A DNA stretch of 64,000 nucleotides from Crithidia expoeki. Its lineage: Eukaryota; Euglenozoa; Kinetoplastea; Trypanosomatida; Trypanosomatidae. The stretch spans positions 186,001 through 250,000 of the forward strand of contig OESE01000198.1 in NCBI GenBank assembly GCA_900240875.1. Direction: 5' to 3'. Below, in pieces: positions 11,759 through 22,164 of this stretch; the first letter of the stretch is position 1; each line of letters starts with the position of its first letter. Both the position numbers and the translations under genes were made by a program. The notes under the pieces were generated by a model that was given only the letters and a program-made list of their open reading frames with translations, ran no database searches and was not told where the DNA came from.

Positions 11759-12145
11759 TCATTTCTCTTCCAGGTAGATCTGGGAGCCAAACTTGGCGTA
11801 CAGCTGCGCCTTCAGGTCGTTCAGCGCAGCCGCCAGCTCTTTCAGCTCCGCTTCTACCTCCTTCTTCTCCCCCTCCATGCGTAGCTTCTCCGCATCGAGC
11901 AATTCGACCGCGTTGTCGCATTCCACATCGACAAACGCCTCGCCGAAGACGTACTTCACCTGGTCGCAGATCATCACCTCAGTACTGGCGTCGTCGAGCT
12001 TTTCAATATCATCGGTCAGCAGCTTCAAGCGGCGGTTTAACGCCTGCACACGGCGATGCAAGCGGGAGAAAATGCAGATGTTGCGCTGATCCTCCCAGGT
12101 GACATCGATCGGGACGTCATTCTGCTTTGCCGCCACAGCTGTCAT
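11759..12145 (-). CDS. PFD4: Prefoldin subunit 4
   Basis: A 128-residue beta-type prefoldin, close to the usual 120-135. The diagnostic opening VTWEDQRNICIFSRL is followed by a first coiled-coil helix, then the hairpin region with KLDDASTEVM, VKYVFGEAFVDV and a second long helix ending ALNDLKAQLYAKFG and the short C-terminal QIYLEEK. These match eukaryotic PFDN4 block by block. In other eukaryotes six prefoldin subunits form a jellyfish-shaped cytosolic co-chaperone that hands unfolded actin and tubulin to the CCT chaperonin. The ATG at 12145 is preceded by a good polypyrimidine tract and AG, giving a leader of about 45 nt. Confidence 0.95.
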   Translation of the reverse strand: MTAVAAKQNDVPIDVTWEDQRNICIFSRLHRRVQALNRRLKLLTDDIEKLDDASTEVMICDQVKYVFGEAFVDVECDNAVELLDAEKLRMEGEKKEVEAELKELAAALNDLKAQLYAKFGSQIYLEEK

Positions 12146-13583
12146 CGCTTACTATGTCCTCCCGTTGTTTTTCAACGTGTGCAGCCAACCCTGGCGAAAA
12201 GGAACGAAGAGAATGGCTGAGTTGGCACGGTGTTGAGTAGGCGGTGCTGCGCCAAACAGTTTTGTTCTTATTCGGTGTGTGCTTGTTCGTTTAGAGGGCT
12301 AACGAAATCTAGTGGAAGGAGGGAAGACAAAATAGGTGAGAAGGAGGGCGGCACGAATCCCGCAGAGCGTCAGCATGAAAGGGGGAAAAGGTGGCACCAC
12401 AGCCAGATGTGTGCGCTTCTACGCTGGGTTTTGAGTGCTGATCTCTGCCTTTGTAGACTCATTTAAAAGTATCCGGAACTCCCCTTTCGCGTGTGAGGAG
12501 AGGGAAAAACTGGAGCCAGAGGCAACAACGGGTTGCGAATGAAGTGACACGAAATCTCGCAGTGGAATGGAGTGGATTTTCCGCGACAAGTCGCAACGGC
12601 GAAAACGAGAAATAAAAGTTGCGGAATGCACCACGCGTCCTCAGGCAACACGGATGAATAAGGGGGAGGGAAAGGAAGAAAAACAAAAGAATGTTAGGGA
12701 TGGTGTTCAGAGTTCATTAAAACTAACAAACACAAGCAGTAAACAGAGAAACCCCAAAAAGGGAGAACGCAAGATAAGCACACCATCCCCTACACATGAA
12801 AAGAAAGCAGGTGGGAGGGTAACTGCACATTCGGAAATACGCAAACAGCGATGTCTCCCCTTTACTACGGTGGTCCTATTTCACACACCTGAGAAAACAG
12901 CAACAATGTCCGGAAACACAGGCGCATAGCAGTAAAAAAGGGGGAGCATTAAGGCGTCACGTGAAGAACTGACTACGCTGGTAGATTAACACATGGTGAT
13001 GGAAGACTAAGTCATAATTACAAGAGGGCTCGAAACTAGTAGCCAAAGATGCCCTGCTGAGGTGAAACGGAGAAGCAGTCACCTTCATCGAAAGCAACAA
13101 ACGTTGTTGATTACGCAGGCACACACAGACACAACCAAATTATATATATATATATATATATAATGATTATTGAGGAACGAATGGAATAGGAAAAGGAAAA
13201 AAGACAAGTGAACAAGGACACAAGGAACAGCAAGCACGTTATTGGGTAAGGATAACGCTATCCATCGAAAAGCGATTCACCTCAATGACATTACTACGTG
13301 ATTTGCGGGCATTAATAAAGAAAAGAGAACTATGAGGTATGATGGTGGGCTTCCACATTGACGGCCCGGTACAAAAACGTAAAACTCGTGTTTGCGAGCA
13401 AAGGAAAACAACAACAGCAAAAAAGAGGGGGACGGAAAGAAAACGGCTAGCTTGGCAGAGCAAACAAAAAGAACGTAAAGGCGCTAACTCAACGACAGCC
13501 GACGCGTTTTGTTGCCGTGGGCTGAGCACTTTTAGGTTCGTCGTGGTATAAATGCGGCTGAGCGTCTCGTTACGCGCTGTAGA
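12146..13583. other. Intergenic region, no gene seen
   Basis: No supported gene apart from the splice signal near 12200. An (AT)n microsatellite lies at about 13140-13162. The plus strand is purine-rich over 12640-12780 and 13380-13470, so the minus strand is pyrimidine-rich there. These stretches are plausible RNA-processing zones between the pseudokinase and prefoldin genes. Confidence 0.55.
12191..12213 (-). promoter_or_regulatory. Likely trans-splice acceptor of prefoldin 4
   Basis: On the minus strand a pyrimidine run of about 20 nt (12193-12213) ends in CAG at 12191-12193, 45 nt before the ATG at 12145. This matches the usual trypanosomatid signal: polypyrimidine tract, then AG, where the spliced leader is added. 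Confidence 0.55.
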
Positions 13584-16500
13584 CTACTCGGAGGGCAATC
13601 GTGGCAATGGTGAAGTTAATGGAGGTTCTAAGGTGGCCGAAAACGGGTGCCGCAGCACCTCTTCGGCTGTCATGCGTGATGCCGGCTTTTCCTCTAGCAG
13701 ACCTTTTAGCAACGACTGCATTGACGAGCTCAGCACGTTGAAGGCACCTGAATAGTACAGCCGGCGTGCGTAGGCGAGCGGCATGCCAGATGACAAAGTC
13801 AGCAGCGTGCAGCCCAAACCGTACAAGTCCGCAGCCGGCTCGCGGGCGTGTGAGGCGTGTGACACTCCTTGCAGAAGCAACGGTAGTTGTTGTTGTTGGT
13901 TGTGGGAACTGTGCCGTTCACTCGAAGTTGTGTCGTGCCCTTTGACGCTTTTCTTCCTAGTAGCCTCCTCATCGGAGAGTCGCCAGTCCATGTTCGCGTA
14001 GTTCACCAGCTTCACCACACCGTTTGCCCCAAGCATCACGTTCGGCGGCTCAACCGCACCGTGTACGAGAGCCAAGCACGGGCTACGGAAGGTGTGCAGG
14101 TAATGTAGGGCAGCCGCCACCCCGCGTGTCACAGCCACCAACTGCGACTCAGGCAGACCGCCGCTGCGACGTGCCTTGGCGTACAACGAGTTCGGCTCGT
14201 GCGCGGTGGTGAGTCCATGGCTACTGCAATTGTCATCGCCGACCAGTTCGGAGATAAGCACCGTCACGACTCGATCGTTACGGAGCAACGTTGTCAAGTG
14301 CTCAATACGAGCACGCCGCTCTGCTATTTTGAAGCGGCTCTCATTTGTGCGGCTTGCACGCATTTCGGCGACGCGGCGCTCGCGACTCGCAATCTGTGCC
14401 GCCGCCTCCGCCGGCCACTGAAAGGTCGGGACGGTGCCGCAGTTCCGCACCGTCGCTGCAGCCGCTGTCGTGGAAACAGCCGCCGGTCCCGCTGCCAAAT
14501 GACTGCGACCCTGCGCGCTGCTTTTACGTTCCGCATCATCTGCTGCCGAGGTTGCTGCTGCGGTTGCTGCTGCTGGTGTGACGTTGCTACCTCGTCGTAA
14601 GGACGCGCAGGAGGAAGCCGGCGTGGACCCGTTACTGCCGCTGTTGGTATTGCCGCCGCTGCTACGGCTTGCCCCACTGCTGTTACTACCCCTCCTCAAA
14701 TTTGAAAACAAACGACGCAAGAGCGTGTTGGTGATACTGTACTGTGCTGCCTCCCTCGGCGGCGTCGGGCTGTGCGTCGACGGAGTCTTCTTCGCCTTCG
14801 TATTTCCATCAAAGTTGTGCTCGCCGTCGGGGTGGCTTTCGGTGCTGTGCAGCGATGAGCTGCAGCCGACCACACTGACGGGCACCTCTGTTGCTGCAAG
14901 AACGTCGGTATCCATTGCGACAATAGGAAGCCACAGCGACACCCTCGGTCGCGAGCGCGTGTATGCTTCGGCCTGCACAATTTCCGGTGCCCACGTCGAG
15001 GCTGCATCGTTGCTCGCACCAGTGCAAGCCCGCACAAGACTCTGCAGCTGCGTGGCGTCCTGCTTCGCCCGGTAGAAGACATCGAAGGTTTGGACGAGAT
15101 TTGGGTGCTGGATGATCAGTGACGTCGCGCAAAACAACTTCAGGACGTTTGACATAGGCTGCGGTTGCTGCTGACCGCTCGTATTACTCTGCTGTGTCGA
15201 GTGGTCGGTACTTGTACCCGTGTTCAATTCCGCAGTGAAGAGGTTCTGCGCGTTGTTACAGTAGCCCGGATCGTGCAGCACAAATGTGGCAGCGTAGTGA
15301 CGGTGTGTACGTCGCTCGCGCACCTTATAGATAGCACTAGTGTGGTTTTCTGCAATGAAGTCTTCCGGAATGTAGTAATTACGGAACGCACTCAACGGAA
15401 GGAGGCGACGCGGTCGATTTGCATCATCGCCGGCCACCGATTCAGCGTCTCTACCCGCCCAACGGCAATCGCTGCAGCGGCTATTGGTGCCACCGGCCGC
15501 GCCGCTGCCGCTACTACCGTTGCTTTCGCCCTGATCTGTGCGTAAGAGCTCACTCAAGTAGCTTCCATCGCTGCTGTCGTTTTCGTCGGATTCGAATTCG
15601 GAGGATCTCCATAGAGACTGGCAGTTGTAGCTGTAGACGGCCGCCAGCCCGTGGTCGTCAAAGTCACTGTCAATCGAGAACCCGTTATCCTTTAGTTCAT
15701 CATCCTCATCTTTGCCGTCGTCTCCCTCCTTCTCACCTGTGCTTTCGCTTTCGACCCTCCCCTCTCCTCCCAGCTCCTCTTCTTTGTTGTCATCGTTCAC
15801 GTCAGAGTCGCTTGTTTTCAACGAAACGCTGCCCTCCAGAAACCACAGGGCAAAGTTGTCACTGTCCCGCGTGCTCGAGAGGCTGGAACTGATGCTCCTG
15901 GTGTGGTAGTCGTGCTGCAGAAGCGCACTGGCCGCCACGGGGCTGGAAAGGAAGGAGGGCTCAACGGCCGCATTCGGCGACGACATGGCTGCAGCGTAGT
16001 GCGCGGTGAAGCTCGTGTTGACGCTGGTCGACTTGCCATTCTTAGTGCTGCTACAGCAGCTGTGGTAGTTCATGCTACCAAAACTATCATCAGCAACTTT
16101 CCTCCCAAAATGGGGTGAAGGGTGCGGCAGCATTAACATAGGTTCCTCACCGTCAGGGCTAGAGAAGCAGACTTCGCGCGTCTGGCGCTGTGGCGGCTGC
16201 GGTGACGGCAATGCCTGGGCGAGCGACTTCGTGGTGGCGGTGGACGGCGGTGTCCTGGTGGTGGACGTGGTAGTCATGTTGCTGATGTTGCCCATTAACT
16301 CATCCTTGCGGTAGACACACGCCACTGTGCCGGTGGCCTCCTCTTCTCTCTCGCCTTCTCCCCCCGTCTCTCGACACGTCTCCTGTGTGATACCGGCGTC
16401 GCTCGCCAGTGAGTCAACCACATTCTCGAGGCAACAACTGACGTGCTTGTCTAAGACCCGGGCGCTGCTGATATTGGTGGTAGTAGTGGCGCTCCAGTGG

Positions 16501-19199
16501 TTTCTGGCCGTAGTGTTCTGTTTGTCTTGAACAGATTTTTCGTCGTCATCGCTTCCGCTCGAACGACCGCTGCTGCTGCTCCTTCTACTGCACCTGTGAA
16601 GACTGCTCAACGAGCTGGCCACCACACTCGCTAAATCAATGGTGCCTCGGTTGGTGCGGCTGTCCCTGAAAGGGTTACCGCCAATCACAGAAGCTGCTGT
16701 CGCGACGTCTGTAGTTAACGCGCCACCGTAATCGCTCTTACCGTAGTCACTACTCACAGCAGCGTCGCTATCCGTAGGTGCCTCCACCAGCAGGGAACCG
16801 TAGTCTTCTATCGACCTCTGACAGGTGCGCTGACCCTCTGCCAAAGCAACAGCGGTTTTGCTTGCTGCAACGCCGGCCACGCCCTCTATTAAGATGCCCG
16901 TCCAGTCGAAATAGTGCAGCTTCGTGTACGCATCCATAGTCGACCCTTTCAAAGGGGGAAACACCTGCGTCAGCTTTTCGCCTGATTTGCACACAACCGG
17001 TTGTGCGGCACTGCTCTCGCTTTGCCTCACTGCAGCGGCACCAGCGTGCTGCGGCGATTGTTCAATAATCATGCTCTGACCGCTTCGCAGTTCCGGCGGC
17101 AGCATCAGGTCATAACCATTCATCGAAACAGCCCGACCGTCTCCGCTTGCATTCAACGTAGCGCGTCGTTGTTGGATCGAGTGCGTGAACTCGGCCGAAC
17201 TTGACGGCTTTGGCGCTGCGGTAGGTGCGTGCGCTGGCGCGTCACGAGCTACCATGTGATGTGCCACGAAGAAGGAGAATGAGATGTCGGCGGCGCGGCT
17301 GGTGCCGCACTGGCCAGAAGCATCAACGGCCGTATTGTCATCGTTTCCACCGCGTGGAAGAGAAACGGATAGAGGGGTACTTGTAGTAGCAGCGGCATCA
17401 ACACCAGTGGCACCAATAGCGGCGGTGCCGGGGCGAGCCGTGACAATGGCGGCCATCCCCCAGCGCGCCGCCGCACGTACCGTTGTGGCGCTCTGCACAC
17501 GCTCAAGCTTTTTCGATCGCAGGCCCCCCGACAGAGCAGCGAAGTAAGAAAGCGTCGACCGCGCAAACTCCTGCCCACCCTCCTCGTCCCCGTCCTCTGC
17601 GCTCTCCGCCTTTACCGGAGACGACGGGTTCGGTGGTTGGTGCTGGGTTGGCCTGACGAGGTCCGCGGTCACTTGCGCAGGCTGGGCAGAGGTGTTGTGT
17701 TCCTCTGCGCCTTTGACCGCCCCCTCCTCTACAGCTCCATCAGGCGCGTAGTACTTCACACCCATGTAGTAGTCCGTCGTTGAACCACTGATGCCACCGG
17801 AGTAGGTAATCGGTGGCAACGCAGTTGGCGAGAGCGGCGGTGGCTGGCGCAGCGAGCTCGAAAAGGGAATGTGCGCTTTCTGCGCGTAGGTGGACGCTAA
17901 GACGGTCTGCACCGGCTGCTTCGACCCTATCGATGGGGGTTGAGGATGGGATTGCGCCACAGCAATTGAAGACGCTTCACTTTCCTCTTTCTTCGTTGTG
18001 TACATCTCTGCCAAGTCATTTGATTTTCCCTGCAAACGCTCTTCGCATTCCTCTTCTGACCGCTGTTGGGGCACGTATGAACTCGGCTCGTCATTCGTAC
18101 GACTTGCGTCGCAGCGTACCGACGGTACGGCTTCTGTAACTTTCGGCTGCGCTTCCTCCGCCTCCACGTTCTTCTGCGGTGCAGTTGCCCGTGGCCGGAC
18201 CAGTGCGTGGAGATGAGGGGCCGCAGCAGTGAAAGGCGGCAGCGTGGGATGCGGTGCGCCGACGGCGTCCACGTCCGCCAGCTGCAGGACTTTTCGCACG
18301 CTCTGCGCCTCGCGGCGATTCACACCGGCTGACGACTCCGCATCGGGCAAGCTAACAGACGTCGTTGGTCCAGCCGATAATATTTTAACGCGTCGACGTT
18401 TTCCAGACTGCCTAGGTATTCTCGCAGTGGCGACGCTGTTGGTGTTGCTATTTGTCTTATTGCTGCCTTGTATTATGGAAGGCAGTGTGGAGACCTCGGG
18501 GGGTGACCGGCGCACCATGTGTGCCCATATCGCTGCTTTTGATGCAGTGCTCCCGTCGCTGAAATAGTATTGTTCGTGGTCGTTGTTTGCTGCTGTGGAT
18601 TTCTTTTCCGGCATCAAGGAGCATCGAGGCTTCGCACCCCCCACTTTACTATCACGTTCTGTCGCCTCCTTGTTGTTGTCAGCTGGCGTTTGGGGGTTAG
18701 GGTAGTCGTGAACCTGCCCGCTGTCTTGTGGAGGCTCTGGCAAAGCGGGTACCTTGGACGATCCCGCAGTGACAGACACACCAGTGTCTATGACAGGGGC
18801 GTGCACGGCAGCTTCACCGCTTTTCTCCTTCGTGCTACACGACGCCGCGTCAAAGCGAACGCCAGACTCCGACCGGGAAGACAGTGAGGAGGCGCTTGTC
18901 AGTGTGCTGCTCTCGCTGGTGCGCCGCGCCCGTCGAATGTTGGACCAGTGCATCCTGTTCAGCCTCTCTTGTGCCATGCTGAACTCAACTTTTTGATTGA
19001 GGAGGCTGACGGCAACAGAGACGCTGGTGCGCGGCGGCACGATCACCTCGGGCAGGTTTGCGGCGGATGCCTTGGACCCACTCTTCATGTCGGTGCTTGC
19101 GAAGGACGGGGAACTGCCGGTGGTGGTGGCTGCGCTGCTGCGCGTGGTCGACAGACTATCACGCTGAGACGCGGTCCTCGCATCACTATTTGTGTACAT
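13584..19199 (-). CDS. Very large protein-kinase-like protein, probably a pseudokinase
   Basis: A 1871-residue protein from an ATG at 19199. The first ~1250 residues are low complexity (Ser/Thr/Ala/Asn-rich with acidic patches) and probably disordered. A protein-kinase fold starts near residue 1270 (NYYIPEDFIAENHTSAIYKV) and runs to the end with large inserts. The key catalytic positions are missing. The beta-3 strand reads HYAATFVL with no ion-pairing Lys. The catalytic loop reads LVHGAVEPPNVML near residue 1713 (HGA in place of HRD). The metal-binding loop reads KLVNYANMDW near residue 1733 (NYA in place of DFG). The subdomain IX-like segment ADLYGLGCTLLTLSSG and the terminal MTAEEVLRHPF are well kept. 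So the fold is retained but phosphotransfer is unlikely; a scaffold or allosteric role is an inference. A strong polypyrimidine tract just upstream supports the start. Confidence 0.85.
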   Translation of the reverse strand: MYTNSDARTASQRDSLSTTRSSAATTTGSSPSFASTDMKSGSKASAANLPEVIVPPRTSVSVAVSLLNQKVEFSMAQERLNRMHWSNIRRARRTSESSTLTSASSLSSRSESGVRFDAASCSTKEKSGEAAVHAPVIDTGVSVTAGSSKVPALPEPPQDSGQVHDYPNPQTPADNNKEATERDSKVGGAKPRCSLMPEKKSTAANNDHEQYYFSDGSTASKAAIWAHMVRRSPPEVSTLPSIIQGSNKTNSNTNSVATARIPRQSGKRRRVKILSAGPTTSVSLPDAESSAGVNRREAQSVRKVLQLADVDAVGAPHPTLPPFTAAAPHLHALVRPRATAPQKNVEAEEAQPKVTEAVPSVRCDASRTNDEPSSYVPQQRSEEECEERLQGKSNDLAEMYTTKKEESEASSIAVAQSHPQPPSIGSKQPVQTVLASTYAQKAHIPFSSSLRQPPPLSPTALPPITYSGGISGSTTDYYMGVKYYAPDGAVEEGAVKGAEEHNTSAQPAQVTADLVRPTQHQPPNPSSPVKAESAEDGDEEGGQEFARSTLSYFAALSGGLRSKKLERVQSATTVRAAARWGMAAIVTARPGTAAIGATGVDAAATTSTPLSVSLPRGGNDDNTAVDASGQCGTSRAADISFSFFVAHHMVARDAPAHAPTAAPKPSSSAEFTHSIQQRRATLNASGDGRAVSMNGYDLMLPPELRSGQSMIIEQSPQHAGAAAVRQSESSAAQPVVCKSGEKLTQVFPPLKGSTMDAYTKLHYFDWTGILIEGVAGVAASKTAVALAEGQRTCQRSIEDYGSLLVEAPTDSDAAVSSDYGKSDYGGALTTDVATAASVIGGNPFRDSRTNRGTIDLASVVASSLSSLHRCSRRSSSSGRSSGSDDDEKSVQDKQNTTARNHWSATTTTNISSARVLDKHVSCCLENVVDSLASDAGITQETCRETGGEGEREEEATGTVACVYRKDELMGNISNMTTTSTTRTPPSTATTKSLAQALPSPQPPQRQTREVCFSSPDGEEPMLMLPHPSPHFGRKVADDSFGSMNYHSCCSSTKNGKSTSVNTSFTAHYAAAMSSPNAAVEPSFLSSPVAASALLQHDYHTRSISSSLSSTRDSDNFALWFLEGSVSLKTSDSDVNDDNKEEELGGEGRVESESTGEKEGDDGKDEDDELKDNGFSIDSDFDDHGLAAVYSYNCQSLWRSSEFESDENDSSDGSYLSELLRTDQGESNGSSGSGAAGGTNSRCSDCRWAGRDAESVAGDDANRPRRLLPLSAFRNYYIPEDFIAENHTSAIYKVRERRTHRHYAATFVLHDPGYCNNAQNLFTAELNTGTSTDHSTQQSNTSGQQQPQPMSNVLKLFCATSLIIQHPNLVQTFDVFYRAKQDATQLQSLVRACTGASNDAASTWAPEIVQAEAYTRSRPRVSLWLPIVAMDTDVLAATEVPVSVVGCSSSLHSTESHPDGEHNFDGNTKAKKTPSTHSPTPPREAAQYSITNTLLRRLFSNLRRGSNSSGASRSSGGNTNSGSNGSTPASSCASLRRGSNVTPAAATAAATSAADDAERKSSAQGRSHLAAGPAAVSTTAAAATVRNCGTVPTFQWPAEAAAQIASRERRVAEMRASRTNESRFKIAERRARIEHLTTLLRNDRVVTVLISELVGDDNCSSHGLTTAHEPNSLYAKARRSGGLPESQLVAVTRGVAAALHYLHTFRSPCLALVHGAVEPPNVMLGANGVVKLVNYANMDWRLSDEEATRKKSVKGHDTTSSERHSSHNQQQQLPLLLQGVSHASHAREPAADLYGLGCTLLTLSSGMPLAYARRLYYSGAFNVLSSSMQSLLKGLLEEKPASRMTAEEVLRHPFSATLEPPLTSPLPRLPSE

Positions 19200-22164
19200 C
19201 GTGCGGTGCGCTTCACTCCTTGAGAAAACGTACTTTGAATCCAGAAGAGGAAAGGATGAAGCAAAGAAAGAAGCTCACAAGTAAAGTGCTACTTGACAAC
19301 GTGGAAAGGACGGAAAAACAAATTGGATGAATTGTAAAAGGAGGAAGGGAGGTGGGAGGTTGTTGAGCTAACAAAAAAAAAAGGGAAAGAGTGAAAGGAA
19401 CGAATGCAAACCAATACAAAAAAGGGGGAGGATAAATCACCCGCGAAAATCACGGGCAAAAGTAAAGCGAGAAAAGGTAACGTAAACCCACCCAGCAAAA
19501 CCAGCGAGTAGATGAAGAAAACAAAGGTTGTGGAAAGGCAACACAGAGACGAGCCACGGAAAACGAACAGGAAAGCAGAGAAATCTCTTACAGTTACAAA
19601 AAAAAAAAAAAAACGTGACTCACTTTCGGCAATGACCACCTGGAAGCCACATACGCGCAATCCAATGAAGTACAGAAACAAAAACGGAGAAGGCGGAATG
19701 GCAATAATAATGATAACAATAATTCTGAGCGATGCTTGCAGTAGCGCACCTTACATCAAACGTTTGCTACGCGAATGCTGCGACGGTGTTAGCGTAATCA
19801 CGCAACTTCACTTTTTTGTTTCTCTTTTGGGTAATTCTGCTATACGAGCGCCAGGTGAGCAGTGCAGTTGCTTTGGTCGCACATCCGCTAATGCGTTGAT
19901 TCGGAACGAAGAAAACCAAATAACAATAAAGTCACCCATAAATAAACGCAAGACAATAATGGTGCGCAGAACCTAATGGAGCGAAAAGAGAGGTGGCAAG
20001 GCCGTTTACGAAGAGGAAGCGAAAATCAACAACACAGGAACGCTTGACGCTGATTCGAATTTGCAAAGCTGCTTAGGTTGAAGTTGGAAACGAAGGAAGA
20101 AGCAAGAAAGACGAATCCGCTCGTCGTGATTAGATTTGCGATGAAATAGTCGCTTTGATAGTAGAAAATTAGCGAAGCTCACATCAAAGACAGAAAGAGA
20201 GAAACGATTGTATCGTGGGTTCGCGTGCACACGCACTCCCAGATACAACACAATCTGGAAGAGGAAAAAGCGGGAAAAAGACGAATGAGGAAGAGAAAAT
20301 CAAGGATGAAGCCAAGTAAAGTAGAGTGCTCTGAGAAAAAAAAAAAACTATTGTAAGAGCAGCTGCCTCTTCCTCTCCTTCTGATGGATATTGACGGCTG
20401 CGCCAACTGGCCTCGGGAGGTCAATATTATGTAATGTATACGAAAAGGAGATTTTCCAGGTAGTTTCGTGTGTCTACTGGTCTCTACTGAAAGCAGCAGT
20501 ACTTTTTTTGAATGATCCAACCACAGGAAGAAAAAGAAAAGAAATGATTTACTTCTGCGTGGAGAACGAAGAGTGCAAGCATAACAAACAAAAGTAGGGA
20601 AACGATGAATTGAAGTTCGGAATTGCAGACGTCGAAACAACGTAAATTGAGCACGTACCACGCAGAAACAGTACAGCTGATAGAATATATTAACAAAAAA
20701 AGCGGGAGACGCAGAGGCGGAGTGTGCCTCGTGACCAACGGCAGAGAACGAAAAGGGAGATGATAGTTTTGATAGTGACAATGCGTGTGAAAGCTTGAGG
20801 GAAAGTAATCAGTGAGTGGCAGGGAAGATGGATGATTTGAGAGCAAAAAGCTCAAATATCGGCAAAAATGTGTCGGGGGACAAGACACAGAGGTTAGCCG
20901 TTGTTTTCCAGTCAGTAGTGAGCAGCCTTCTTATACCCTTTACCTGAAAATGAGTGCAATGAGCGGTTCGAGCGAGGTACAATTAAACACAACGGGTGGT
21001 CGACAGGAAGGAAGGAAGGACGTAAGGAATGAAAAGAGGCGAAAGACAAGATGGGCGGAAACAGAGAAATGGGCCGTTAAGGGCTTCGATACTCTACAAC
21101 GCAACCAGGGCGAGAATGCGCATTGTAATATTGAGGAGTGGGTGCACTGAAATACCCATGGCATGATGTTCTCGTTGCAGAACTTTGATAACCAATCACA
21201 AAGGACGCACCCTTCTACTTCCCTGATATGTGTCCTTCGCGTCAGCCATGTGTTCCACCAATTGTCACAAATCTGTCTTGGCATTTGGGTATCGGCACTC
21301 AGTACCCTCTTTGCGGCGACAAGAACAGAAGCTTCAATAAACCATTTCGGCTTCTCGCCTGATGGCTACGAAATATGAAGACATGAGTACAGCCGGGTGT
21401 AATTGTGTAAGCGCCACTGTTCTCTTGATTTCGGGGATTGCTTATAACGTCTCTGAGGATACGCGTGAGAACAACAAAGTCGCAAACGCAGAAATACTCG
21501 TTTTATGAACAGGCAACAGATAACTTAACACTTGTGTATAGCTGAGACGCACATTACGATCACCAATAGGTAGGTCAGCAACAAAAAAAAAATTAAAAAC
21601 CCAAACCATGGATACGAAAACACAGAAGCTACACGTTGACACCTGTATTGGGGCTCATCACACGAATGGAAAAAAAAAAAGATCTACGCGCTTGCACTCA
21701 AACGCTTTAAACGAACAAAAAGGTAGAGGGGATACGTCTGTTCAAAGTTTCTATCAGTGTGAAGCGGTGAGAACGGGAAGAAGAGACTTAAAAAAAAAAA
21801 AATCCACAGACGGAGCAAAACTGTCCAGACCCCACAAAATATATATCTATATACATGTTATTATAAATATATAATAACAACAAGAGTGTCACAAGGAAGT
21901 GAGAAATGGAGACAATACGTCTTACTGACCCAAAGTGAAACGACCTTTCTGTTCTCATCATGTTTGGCTGTTTCTCATTCAACCTGTCGTCTCATCCACT
22001 ATCAGAGCATGTTTCAACACCGTAAAGTTTCTATGCGCATTAAATGTATGGAAGAAGGCAAAAACGTTCCATTCGTTCAAAATACAGAGAGAAACCCTCC
22101 TAAAGAGGGTGACTTTCAGAGCTGACACTGCAGGGTACACACGTCACGGCTGACGTGAAGCCAT
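19200..22164. other. Long intergenic region, no gene seen
   Basis: Nearly 3 kb without a supported gene. The plus strand is purine-rich over much of 19240-19620 and 20250-20350. Open frames on the minus strand, including a 200-residue one at 20179-20781, are Phe/Ser/Leu-rich translations of pyrimidine tracts with no recognisable motif. AT-rich tracts occur near 21836-21880. Confidence 0.55.
19233..19273 (-). promoter_or_regulatory. Likely trans-splice acceptor of the pseudokinase gene
   Basis: A pyrimidine-rich stretch of about 30 nt on the minus strand (roughly 19243-19273) is followed by the first AG at 19233-19234. This would give a leader of about 33 nt before the ATG at 19199. Confidence 0.5.

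Noticed and set aside
18680-18710. Telomere-like GGGTTAGGG match
   Set aside because: A single unit inside the pseudokinase coding region; no tandem telomeric array.
20179-20781. 200-residue minus-strand open frame
   Set aside because: Starts and composition are those of pyrimidine-rich intergenic DNA (Phe/Ser/Leu runs). No motif, and GC lower than in accepted genes.
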